DNA from: Deinococcus radiotolerans | GTDB taxonomy: Bacteria; Deinococcota; Deinococci; Deinococcales; Deinococcaceae | Direction of reading: 5' to 3' | NCBI RefSeq assembly: GCF_014647435.1 | Contig: NZ_BMPE01000001.1 | Location: forward strand, 1-64,000 | Length of the DNA stretch: 64,000 bases | In this document: positions 17,751 through 26,500 of the stretch, piece after piece | Numbering within the stretch: the first letter of the stretch is position 1 | Layout: every line of letters begins with the position of its first letter | The notes under the pieces: model-generated | What the model saw: only the letters and a program-made list of their open reading frames with translations | Told to the model about the DNA's origin: nothing | Databases searched by the model: none | Program-made: the position numbers and the translations under genes

Positions 17751-20650
17751 TCGCAGAGCAGGCGAAGCTGGCGGAGTTGCTGGAGGGCAGCAAGCAGTTC
17801 GAGGTGCCGCTGTATCAGCGTCCCTACTCTTGGGGCACGCCGGAGCGCGAGCAGTTCTGGCGGGACATCGTGCGCGCCGGGCGGGACCCCAAGCCGACCC
17901 TGCACTTCACGGGGTCGGTGGTGTACATGGAGCGCCCCGGCAGCATGGCCGGGAACCTGAAGCGGGCGCGCCTGATCGACGGACAGCAACGCCTCACGAC
18001 CCTGACCCTGCTGATGCTGGCCCTGGCGGAGCGTCTGGCCGAGGTCGGCGAGCTGGAGTTGCCACTGGAGGGCACGGCAGACTCCCAGCGTGTGGAGGCG
18101 TCCGACCTCCGCAACGACTACCTCGTGAATAAGCGGCTGAGCGGCGACTCTCGGTACAAGCTGCTGCCCACCCACGTGGATCGCGACACCCTCAAGCACC
18201 TGCTGGGCGACGCGCCCCCGCCGGACAAGGTGTCGCGGGAGGTGCAGGCCGGGGCCGAGTTCTTCCGGGGCAGACTGACCGAGCCGGGCGTCGACCTGCG
18301 GGAGGTGCTGCGCGGCATCCATAAGCTCCAGGTGGTGACCGTCGCGCTGGAGGAAGGCCGGGACGACCCCCAGCTCATCTTCGAAAGCCTCAACAGCACT
18401 GGCAAGGACCTGACGCAGGCCGACCTCATCCGCAACAACGTGCTGATGGGACTGGAGGCTGCCGAGCAGGACAACCTCAGCCGGGACTACTGGGTGCCGA
18501 TGGAGGCGCTCTTCGCGGACACCGAGGAGGGGACCTTCGACCGCTTCATGCGCGACTTCCTGACCCTGCGAACGCGCAGCCTGCCCAACGAGCGGGAGGT
18601 GTACGCGGCCTTCAAGGCGTACCGGGCGTCCCGTCCCACCGAGGAAAGTGTGAAGGCCCTGGTCGCAGATGTGGTCCACACCGCGCGGCTGTATCTGGGG
18701 ATCATCGATCCCGCGCGCCTGCCGCAGACGGCCCTTCGCCTGGCGATGGAGGACCTGACAGCGCTGCGTCTGCGGGTCATCTTCCCCTTCCTGCTCGAAC
18801 TGCTTGAGGACCGCGAGCGCGGCCTCCTGACCCCTGAAGACCTCGTGCGTTCCCTGCGTCTGATGGAGTCGTTCCTGCTGCGCCGTGCGGTGGTCGGCGC
18901 TCGCACGGCACCCCTCAACCGCTTCTTCGCCGGACTGGGGCGCGACCTGAAGAAGGACGACTACCTCCGGTCCCTGGAGCGGGCGCTGGTGCGCTTTCAG
19001 GACCGGGACCAGGACGGCTTTCCCACTGACGAGGTGTTCGCCCGCTCGCTTCAGGAGGTGGCCCTCTACCGCTTGAACGTCTGTAAGCACCTCCTTGTCC
19101 GGCTGGAGAACAGCTTTAATCCGAAGGAGAAGCTCTGGCACGCTGGCCTCACCATTGAGCATGTCCTGCCGCAGAACGAGGATCTGAGCCAACCCTGGCG
19201 GGACATGCTGGGTGCTGACTGGCGGGGCATTCAGGAGCGCCTAGTGCACACCCTCGGGAACCTCACGCTGACCGGCTACAACAGTGAGCTGGGCGATCGC
19301 TCCTTCGAGGAGAAGAGGAAGCTCCCTGAGCCTAAGGGCTATGTCCACAGCCGCCTGTTGATGACCCGGAAGATCGCGGACCTTGACGTCTGGAACGAAG
19401 CGGAGATCGTGGCAAGGTCGGCGACGTTGACGCAGCATGCGTTGGGCCTCTGGGCCTATCCAGAGTTCACGCCTGAGGAAATCACTGCTCTCCGTGTAGA
19501 AGGGCGCCAGAGAAGCAAGGTCAGAACTGTCGAGGATCACCTGGAGACCAGCGGCCCGGCGTTGCGAGAGCTCTTCGGACAGGTGCGGTCGCGACTCGCT
19601 AAGTTACACGAAGGCGTCACGGAGGCATCGCAGAAGACCTACGTGGCCTACAAGATTCAGGGGTCGAATTTCTGCGACATCGTGCCACAGCCTGCGCTGG
19701 ATACCGTCAAGGGTTGGCTGAATCTGTCTCCTGAGCACCTTGACGACCCGTTGCACCTGACCCGGGATATCACCGGCAAGGGCAAGCCGGGAAACGGGAA
19801 CGTGGAGTTCACTCTCCCTCTCCAGTCGGACCTCGACGCATTCGAGGCCCTGGCACGACAGGCGCTCGATTATCAGCTGGCTCGCCAGAGCAAGCCCGGG
19901 GGTGAGACTGCGACTTCAGAGGCACCAGGGATGGTGGACTTCTCCCACCTGCCTGAAACAGTCCAGCAGATTCTCCATGAGCTCGAAACACGGACGCGCG
20001 GGCTGAGCGGTGACGTCTGGGACAACCTCACGCAGTTCCACCGCTCGTTCCGTGCTCGCCGTGTGTTCATGGAGGTGCGCCCCCGCCAGAGTGCCATCCA
20101 TGTCTCGGTCAAGCTGGCGCCGGAAAGTCTGCAACCCGATGAGCAGGAGGGCTGGGGGCAGGGTGGAGCCTGGCTCTCGCGCACCATCCGCACCCTGGAG
20201 GAGCTGGAGCATGCGTGGCCGGCCATGGTGGCGGCATACCTGCGGCAAGAAGAGGGCGCTACGGATGTCAAGCTGCCCGGGGTCAGCAACGCACAGTACA
20301 AGCAGGCCAAGGCGATCTACGCCGAGTTGCTCAGCCGGGCTTCGAACGTCGCGGATGACGTGACGGTCCAGACGACGCAGAAGAGCGCCAAGTTCTATGT
20401 TCCTGGGAGTGCTGGTCCGAGAGAGTTTATGAGGCTGTACAGCAGCTCGATCAGCGGAAGCGCCGGTGTGCGCCTGAATCTCCTTCCTGGCGCTCTGGAC
20501 AATCCGGCTGGGCTCGGCCGGCCGGTGGATCCTGGCAACGAAACGTCCGGCTTCGTGGAAGGTCACTTTGAAGTTCGAGCGACAGCAATGGATGAAGTCG
20601 ATCCCATCATGCTGCTCGTGCGCCAGGCGTATGAGGTCCACCGTGCGTGA
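17747..20650 (+). CDS. GmrSD-like DUF262/DUF1524 protein with DUF5655-like C-terminus
   Basis: A 967-residue protein. The N-terminal DUF262 (ParB-like NTPase/regulatory) has YQRPYSW (23-29) and the signature DGQQR (78-82). DUF1524 (HNH-like nuclease) has TIEHVLPQN (about 468-476) and GNLTLTGYNSELG (about 504-516). Together they form the GmrS-GmrD architecture of type IV restriction enzymes that attack modified DNA. Residues about 590-710 match DUF5655 (YVAYKIQGSNF, DLDAFEALARQALDYQ). The last 240 residues (MEVRPRQSAIHVSVKL...) are a less familiar extension. The gene overlaps hsdS by 4 nt and hsdR by 8 nt, so it is embedded in the type I operon. Confidence 0.85.
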   Translation: MIAEQAKLAELLEGSKQFEVPLYQRPYSWGTPEREQFWRDIVRAGRDPKPTLHFTGSVVYMERPGSMAGNLKRARLIDGQQRLTTLTLLMLALAERLAEVGELELPLEGTADSQRVEASDLRNDYLVNKRLSGDSRYKLLPTHVDRDTLKHLLGDAPPPDKVSREVQAGAEFFRGRLTEPGVDLREVLRGIHKLQVVTVALEEGRDDPQLIFESLNSTGKDLTQADLIRNNVLMGLEAAEQDNLSRDYWVPMEALFADTEEGTFDRFMRDFLTLRTRSLPNEREVYAAFKAYRASRPTEESVKALVADVVHTARLYLGIIDPARLPQTALRLAMEDLTALRLRVIFPFLLELLEDRERGLLTPEDLVRSLRLMESFLLRRAVVGARTAPLNRFFAGLGRDLKKDDYLRSLERALVRFQDRDQDGFPTDEVFARSLQEVALYRLNVCKHLLVRLENSFNPKEKLWHAGLTIEHVLPQNEDLSQPWRDMLGADWRGIQERLVHTLGNLTLTGYNSELGDRSFEEKRKLPEPKGYVHSRLLMTRKIADLDVWNEAEIVARSATLTQHALGLWAYPEFTPEEITALRVEGRQRSKVRTVEDHLETSGPALRELFGQVRSRLAKLHEGVTEASQKTYVAYKIQGSNFCDIVPQPALDTVKGWLNLSPEHLDDPLHLTRDITGKGKPGNGNVEFTLPLQSDLDAFEALARQALDYQLARQSKPGGETATSEAPGMVDFSHLPETVQQILHELETRTRGLSGDVWDNLTQFHRSFRARRVFMEVRPRQSAIHVSVKLAPESLQPDEQEGWGQGGAWLSRTIRTLEELEHAWPAMVAAYLRQEEGATDVKLPGVSNAQYKQAKAIYAELLSRASNVADDVTVQTTQKSAKFYVPGSAGPREFMRLYSSSISGSAGVRLNLLPGALDNPAGLGRPVDPGNETSGFVEGHFEVRATAMDEVDPIMLLVRQAYEVHRA

Positions 20651-23600
20651 ATTCAGCGAGGCCAGGCTGGTGGAGGAGACCTGTCTCGCCATCCTCCGGG
20701 ACCTTGGCTGGCGAACCGCAGACGCCACGCACGAGGTGCTCGGTGAGGCAGGCACCCTGGGGCGCGAGAGCCAGCGCGAGGTGGTGCTGGTGCGTGAGCT
20801 GCGGGCCGCCCTGGTCCGGCTCAATCCGCACCTGCCAAAGACCGGAATCGAGCAGGCCGTCGAGGTGGTCACTCAGGACCGTTCGGCCCTCTCGGCTGTG
20901 GCTGCCAACCAGGAGCTGTACCGCCTGATGGTGGACGGCGTGCCGGTCCTGGTGCCTGACGACGATGGCGAGCGGCCCGAACGGGTCCGGGTGTTTGCTT
21001 GGGAGACCCCTGAAACCAACACCTTCCTGGCAGTGCAGCAGCTCACGGTCAAGAGTGACCTCTACACCCGCAGACCGGATGTCATCGGCTTCGTCAACGG
21101 CCTGCCGCTGGTGTTCATCGAACTGAAGTCGACGCACCGGCGCCTGAAGAACGCCTACAAGGACAACCTCCGCGATTACCGCTCAACCATCCCGCACCTG
21201 TTTCATCCCAACGCGCTGGTGATTCTCTCGAACGGTACGGAAGCGAGGGTGGGAAGCATGACGGCCGGCTGGGAGCATTTTGCCGAGTGGGTTCGTGTCG
21301 AGCGCGAGGACGAACCGCGGCGTGTGGGCCTGAGCACCCTGCTGCGCGGCACCTGCGAGCCCTCACGCCTGCTGGACCTGGTAGAGAACTTCACCGCGTA
21401 CCTGGAGACCCAGGGCGGCGTGGCGAAGATCCTCGCCAAGAACCACCAGGTGCTCGGGGTGAACAACGCCCTGGGGGCGCTGAGGGAGACGGCTCAGAAC
21501 CGGGGCCGCCTCGGGGTGTTCTGGCACACCCAGGGCTCGGGGAAGAGCCTGAGCATGGTGTTCTTCTCCCGTAAGGTCCTGCGCAAGGTCCCCGGTAACT
21601 GGAGCTTCCTGGTGGTCACCGACCGTGAGGAACTCGACCAGCAGATCTACACGACGTTTGCGCGCACCGGCACGGTCCATGAGCCCGAGGAGCAGGTCCG
21701 TGCCGGCAGCGGGGCTCACCTCAAGGAACTCTTGCGCGAGGACCACCGCTTCCTGTTCACCCTGATCCAGAAATTCCATACCCCTCAGGGCGAGGTCTAC
21801 CCACAACTCTCGGCGCGGGGTGACGTGATCGTCATGACGGACGAGGCGCACCGCAGCCAGTACGACGTGTTCGCCGGGAACATGCGGGCCGCCCTGCCGA
21901 ATGCCGCCTTCATCGGCTTTACCGGCACGCCGCTGATGGAAGGGGAACAGAAGACCCGGGAGGTGTTCGGAGATTACGTCTCGATATACAACTTCAGCGA
22001 GGCGGTGCAGGACCGCGCCACGGTGCCGCTGTACTACGAGAACCGGATCCCGGAGCTGCAACTCACCAATGCCCAGCTTCAGGCCAACATGGAAGACCTC
22101 CTTGACCGCGAGGGTGTAGACGAGGACGCCGAGCGGCTGGTCGAGCGGGAGTTCAGCCGCGAGTACCAGCTGCTCACCCGGGACGACCGGCTGGAGAAGA
22201 TCGCCCAGGACCTGGTGAGGCACTTCCTGGGCCGCGGACAGTTCGGGAAGGGCATGGTGGTGAGCCTCGACAAGGCCACAGCCGTCCGCATGCACGGCAA
22301 GGTCCAGCGGTACTGGCAGGACGAGATCGCCGCCACGGAAGCCGAGCTCACCACGGCCACCGGCGAAGCACGGGACGCCCTGCTGGGCCGCCTGCGCTTC
22401 CTGCGGGAGACGGACATGGCCGTGGTGATCTCTCAGGCGCAGAACGAGATCGCCGACTTCGCCGACCGGGGCCTGGACATCCTCCCGCACCGCCGGCGGA
22501 TGGTCACCGAGGACCTCGAGGGCAAGTTCAAGGACCCCGCCCATCCGCTGCGGCTGGTCTTCGTGTGCGCGATGTGGATGACCGGCTTCGACGCGCCCAG
22601 CGTCAGCACCATCTACCTCGACAAGCCCATGCGCAACCACACCCTCATGCAGACCATCGCGCGTGCCAACCGCGTCTGGGAAGAGAAGGTGAGCGGGCTG
22701 ATCGTGGACTATGTCGGGGTCTTCCGCAACTTGCAGCGCGCCCTGGCCATTTACGGCGCAGGGAGCGGCTCAGGCATGGGCGACGAAACCCCTGTGCAGA
22801 ACAAGGACGAACTCCTGGCAGCCCTGCGGGCGGTGCTCGGGGAGGCGGAAGCCATCGTGACAGCCCACGGGGTCGACCCGCAGGCCATCCTGCAGGCCAC
22901 TGGAGAGACGAAGCTCGAGCTGATCCGCGACGCCACGGACGCCCTGTTGGCTGGGGACGACGTGCGGAAGCGCTTTACGGATACGGCCAACACCGTGAAC
23001 CGGCTTTACAAGGCGGTGCTGCCGGATCCTGCGGCGCAGGCCTACGCGGCACAGCGGGCCCTGTACCGAGTCCTGGCGGAGCGCCTGAACTTGGATGAGG
23101 ACGAGCCCGAGGTGGACGGCGTCATGCAGCAGGTCGAGACATTGCTGGACACCTCAGTTGCAGCGCACGGGTACGTGATTCGCGACGGGACCACCCGCAT
23201 CGACCTGAGCCAAGTGGACTTCGACAAGCTCCGGGCGATGTTCGAGAAGACGCCCCGGCAGCGGACCGAGGCCGAGAAGCTGCGCGCCGCGCTCAACGGT
23301 GAAGTGCAGCGCCTGACCCGGCTCAACAAGACCCGCGTGAACTACGCGGCACGACTGGAGGCCATGATCCAGGACTACAACTCCGGATCGGCCAACGTCG
23401 CGGTCTTCTTCGAGGAACTGGTACGCCTGGGACGCGACCTGAGCGAGGAGGTCAAGCGCGCCGTGCGTGAAGGACTCAGTGAAGAGGAACTGGCGGTGTT
23501 CGACCAGATCACGGCGGCGTCCGGAGACGTCGGCGACCAGGAACGCGAGGCGGTGAAGGCGGTGGCACGGGGGCTGTTGACCCGGCTTAAAGGGGACCGC

Positions 23601-23780
23601 CTGGTGCTGGACTGGCGTAAGAAGCAGCAGGCCCGGGCCCAGGTCAGGCAGGCGATCAGGCAGGAACTCGATGCGCTCCCCGAACAGTTCACTCAGACGG
23701 AGTACGACGTGGCTGTGAATGCTGTCTACGCTCACGTGTACGAGGCCTACCGAAGTAAGGACGAAAGTATATATGCATGA
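20643..23780 (+). CDS. hsdR: Type I restriction endonuclease subunit HsdR
   Basis: A 1045-residue translocase/nuclease subunit. The N-terminal PD-(D/E)XK nuclease core is DVIGFVNGLPLVFIELKS (about 146-163). The SF2 motor has Walker A HTQGSGKSLSM (about 295-305), TDREELDQQI, the DEAH box (about 399-402), GFTGTPL and a C-terminal helicase lobe with MWMTGFDAP and QTIARANRV. The C-terminal helical region binds HsdM. I place the start at the GTG at 20643 because GAGG lies 6 nt before it; an in-frame ATG at 20631 is the alternative. All motor and nuclease motifs are intact, so the enzyme appears functional. Confidence 0.94.
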   Translation: MREFSEARLVEETCLAILRDLGWRTADATHEVLGEAGTLGRESQREVVLVRELRAALVRLNPHLPKTGIEQAVEVVTQDRSALSAVAANQELYRLMVDGVPVLVPDDDGERPERVRVFAWETPETNTFLAVQQLTVKSDLYTRRPDVIGFVNGLPLVFIELKSTHRRLKNAYKDNLRDYRSTIPHLFHPNALVILSNGTEARVGSMTAGWEHFAEWVRVEREDEPRRVGLSTLLRGTCEPSRLLDLVENFTAYLETQGGVAKILAKNHQVLGVNNALGALRETAQNRGRLGVFWHTQGSGKSLSMVFFSRKVLRKVPGNWSFLVVTDREELDQQIYTTFARTGTVHEPEEQVRAGSGAHLKELLREDHRFLFTLIQKFHTPQGEVYPQLSARGDVIVMTDEAHRSQYDVFAGNMRAALPNAAFIGFTGTPLMEGEQKTREVFGDYVSIYNFSEAVQDRATVPLYYENRIPELQLTNAQLQANMEDLLDREGVDEDAERLVEREFSREYQLLTRDDRLEKIAQDLVRHFLGRGQFGKGMVVSLDKATAVRMHGKVQRYWQDEIAATEAELTTATGEARDALLGRLRFLRETDMAVVISQAQNEIADFADRGLDILPHRRRMVTEDLEGKFKDPAHPLRLVFVCAMWMTGFDAPSVSTIYLDKPMRNHTLMQTIARANRVWEEKVSGLIVDYVGVFRNLQRALAIYGAGSGSGMGDETPVQNKDELLAALRAVLGEAEAIVTAHGVDPQAILQATGETKLELIRDATDALLAGDDVRKRFTDTANTVNRLYKAVLPDPAAQAYAAQRALYRVLAERLNLDEDEPEVDGVMQQVETLLDTSVAAHGYVIRDGTTRIDLSQVDFDKLRAMFEKTPRQRTEAEKLRAALNGEVQRLTRLNKTRVNYAARLEAMIQDYNSGSANVAVFFEELVRLGRDLSEEVKRAVREGLSEEELAVFDQITAASGDVGDQEREAVKAVARGLLTRLKGDRLVLDWRKKQQARAQVRQAIRQELDALPEQFTQTEYDVAVNAVYAHVYEAYRSKDESIYA

Positions 23781-23822
23781 GGCAGCGATTCTCAATTCAG
23801 CCATGGGTAGGGAGGAACAATT

Positions 23823-25058
23823 TTGAAGGTATTTATCTTTGGTGCTGGTGCCTCCTTCGGTTATGCCGACTCTAAGACAGGTCTAGGAATGCCATTGGCG
23901 CGTAACTTTTTTGAGACCTTCCATAAACTTTCAATTAGTGATGATCGTAATGTACTTCATGGATTTTTGATCCATGAGGCTGCTAGGCGAGTCGGTGTCC
24001 CTTTGGGGGATGCTGATTTACAAACCAAATGGGCTGAAAAGTATTGGGTTAAGTGGAATCTTGATATTGAGGTATTCGCGACTGAAATAGAGCGACAGCT
24101 ATCTCTTATTTCTTCTGGTGAGAATAATGATGTCATGGAAGTCATGCATTATACCAAGGCATATGATGAACTGATCTTCCTGTTTGCATCGGTTATGAAC
24201 GAAATTCAGAATGGGGAGATCAATCAAGCATATTTATGTTTAGCGCGCAAAATCGATAAAGATGACTTGCTTATAACTTTTAATTGGGATACTATGTTAG
24301 ATCGAGCGCTAAGTGCAACGGGACAATGGCATGTTGATGACGGATATGGAGTTCAGTTTAAGAAGATCTATCGGGATGGATGGACGAATCCTCAATCATT
24401 AAATTCAAAAAATTCACTTTTAAAGCTGCATGGATCAACCAACTGGCTGATGCCTTATAGGACTTTCCATCTTGCGCTGCACGAGCGTAATTTTGCAAAT
24501 ATTGGCGTTGATCCCAAAGACCGCATTTTATATGCCTATGAGTCAACTAAGAGTCCATATGAAACGTGGGAGGGAAGGTATAAAGGGGGATATGAACCGT
24601 TTTCATATTATTATTACCCGCCAAATATTCCGATAGATACTCCTAAAGTCTCCGGTCGAAGTCTCGTATCTATAAATGCAATGCCTCATCTAAAGGAATA
24701 CGGTAAGGTTTCATTAAATCCTGAGATGCAGGAGGCCATGCCTTTGATAATACCTCCCATTCAAAATAAAGAGTATGGAATACTAGGTGGAATTCTGGAT
24801 GATATATGGTATAAGGCTGGGAAATCGATAATCACATGTGATGAAGTGATCTTTATCGGCTATAGTTTTCCTGTGACAGATGTACGAAGCTGGAAGATGA
24901 TGGATGACGCCTTAAAATTCCGCGAGAGACCTTTAAAGATCACTATTGTAAATCCATATCCAGGCGACTTAAAGGATAGACTTGAGGAAAGATATGGAGA
25001 TATGATTGAGGTAAGTGTTCAATATATGGGATTTACCGAATTTATTAGTGACTACTAA
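23823..25058 (+). CDS. SIR2-like domain protein (putative NAD-consuming defence protein)
   Basis: A 411-residue SIR2_2-type protein. NAD-binding features are FIFGAGASFGY (residues 5-15), LITFNWDTMLDRAL (about 150-163, with the Asn-Asp pair), LLKLHGSTNWL (about 199-209, with the candidate catalytic His) and VIFIGYSFPVTD (about 342-353). In several anti-phage systems SIR2 proteins deplete NAD+ on infection; a role here is inference. The start is a TTG with GGGAGG upstream, 42 nt after hsdR, so it is probably co-transcribed. Base composition is strikingly AT-rich compared with every neighbour, a sign of recent separate acquisition. No second effector or sensor domain is evident. Confidence 0.82.
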   Translation: MKVFIFGAGASFGYADSKTGLGMPLARNFFETFHKLSISDDRNVLHGFLIHEAARRVGVPLGDADLQTKWAEKYWVKWNLDIEVFATEIERQLSLISSGENNDVMEVMHYTKAYDELIFLFASVMNEIQNGEINQAYLCLARKIDKDDLLITFNWDTMLDRALSATGQWHVDDGYGVQFKKIYRDGWTNPQSLNSKNSLLKLHGSTNWLMPYRTFHLALHERNFANIGVDPKDRILYAYESTKSPYETWEGRYKGGYEPFSYYYYPPNIPIDTPKVSGRSLVSINAMPHLKEYGKVSLNPEMQEAMPLIIPPIQNKEYGILGGILDDIWYKAGKSIITCDEVIFIGYSFPVTDVRSWKMMDDALKFRERPLKITIVNPYPGDLKDRLEERYGDMIEVSVQYMGFTEFISDY

Positions 25059-25135
25059 TATCCGTTAATGATATGGCGTATAATCCAAATACCAATTGAT
25101 GAATTCTAATGTAATGAAAAATTCTTCTGTCGAGC

Positions 25136-26473
25136 TCAATCAGAAAGCGTAGGTTCTAGCTGTCCTATGCAGTGTTGATATGAATGTTCGAGCAATTCGC
25201 GGCGCTTGAGTGTCAGGCGTTCTCCACCGTGCAGCGCGAGGACGCGGCGGAACAACTCTTCCTGGGCGTGCGGTTCTGCAAGTTCCGGCTCGAGCCGCCG
25301 CACCTCCTGCATCAGGGCGGCCAGTTCCAGAGGGGGAATATCAGTGAAGTCTCTGGAACCTCGTTCCCGCAGGATCACTGGAGTAGTGCCGTGGAGGCGC
25401 ACGACCTTCTCGACCTGTCCAGGCTGCCCATTTTCGTCTGTCTGCTCGAAGATGCCCTGGCGGAGCCCCCGGGCCACCGCCCTGTTGAGGTGGCCCTGCA
25501 AGGTCTTGCCGTACGGCAGGCCGGCGGCGCGGGCATAACTGCGGTAGGCCACGCGGCACAGCATGGGCCCTTCCACCTCGATGATCTGCCGCAGTCCCTC
25601 GATGACCGGCTCAGGGCTCGGGAGGTCCTGGGGATGGGGCAGCAGGCCGGGCTCGGCGACGCGGTGAGGCGCCAGCACCAGCTCGGGAATGGCGGTCTGA
25701 GGCACGGCTGCCTCGGGAACGTCAGGACTGAGGACCTGCCCAGCCTGTTGCGCCAGGGTGATGGCGTCTTCCGGCACCTGCGCGGCATCGACAGCGTCGT
25801 CGGGAACGGCTTCGGGAATCGCCTGCGTCGCCACAGGGGCGAAGTTGCGCGGGTCGTTGTGGGGATAGACGCCCCGGGCGTCCAGCGTGCGCCACAGGTC
25901 CTCCAGGGCCGCTTCAGGATCACGGCTGAAGGTGCTGCCGCGCACGCGCCAGAACTGCATTCCAGCGCGCTCGAGAACCTGCTGCCGGTGGAGGTCCGCC
26001 TGGAACTGCTCCGGGCCGTGCCACTGGTCCCCGTCACACTCCACGGCGAGCCGGCCACGCTGGCCTTCGACCACCAGGTCGATCCGGTAGCCGTTCATCT
26101 CGAACTGCGGGATGACGCGGTAACCCCGTTCAGCGAGCTGCAGGTAGACGTCCACCTCGAACCAGCTGTCAAAGGGCCTGGGCGCGTTGTTGCGGGCCCG
26201 CCCGGGCCGGGCGGCCTCCGTGCGCAGGTCCTGGATCCGGGCGTCGGCCAGAGGCTGGAACTGGGCCAGCTCCGGGTTGCGGACGTGCCGGATGAGTGAG
26301 GCCCGCAGGTCCTCGGGATGAAGGTCCGGGAGGTCGACACTGTGGAACAGCCACAGCTGGTCCCGGGCCCGGCTGGCGGCGACGTTGTAGCGGGGCTGGA
26401 AGATGGCGTCGTCGCGGGAGCGCTTGGAGGCGCGGCGTCCATCGGTGGGACTGTCCACCATGCTCAGGAACAT
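25136..26473 (-). pseudogene. C-terminal remainder of the helicase/nuclease protein (Vsr/DUF559-like nuclease)
   Basis: This frame is in phase with the upstream helicase and is separated from it only by the TAG at 26501-26503. The in-frame ATG at 26473 lacks a ribosome site, so independent translation is doubtful. Visible are helicase motif VI-like RYNVAASRARDQLWLFH (about residues 28-44), then a Vsr/DUF559 nuclease (DSWFEVDVYLQLAERGYRV, GYRIDLVVEG, LAVECDGDQWH, about 100-160), and a DUF3320-like C-terminus (IEVEGPMLCRVAYRSYARA). With readthrough or TAG-to-TAC reversion the full protein would be 1721 residues. If not translated, both helicase motif VI and the nuclease are lost. Confidence 0.75.
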
Positions 26474-26500
26474 GACGTCGCGCTCATCGCCCTGGAAGCT

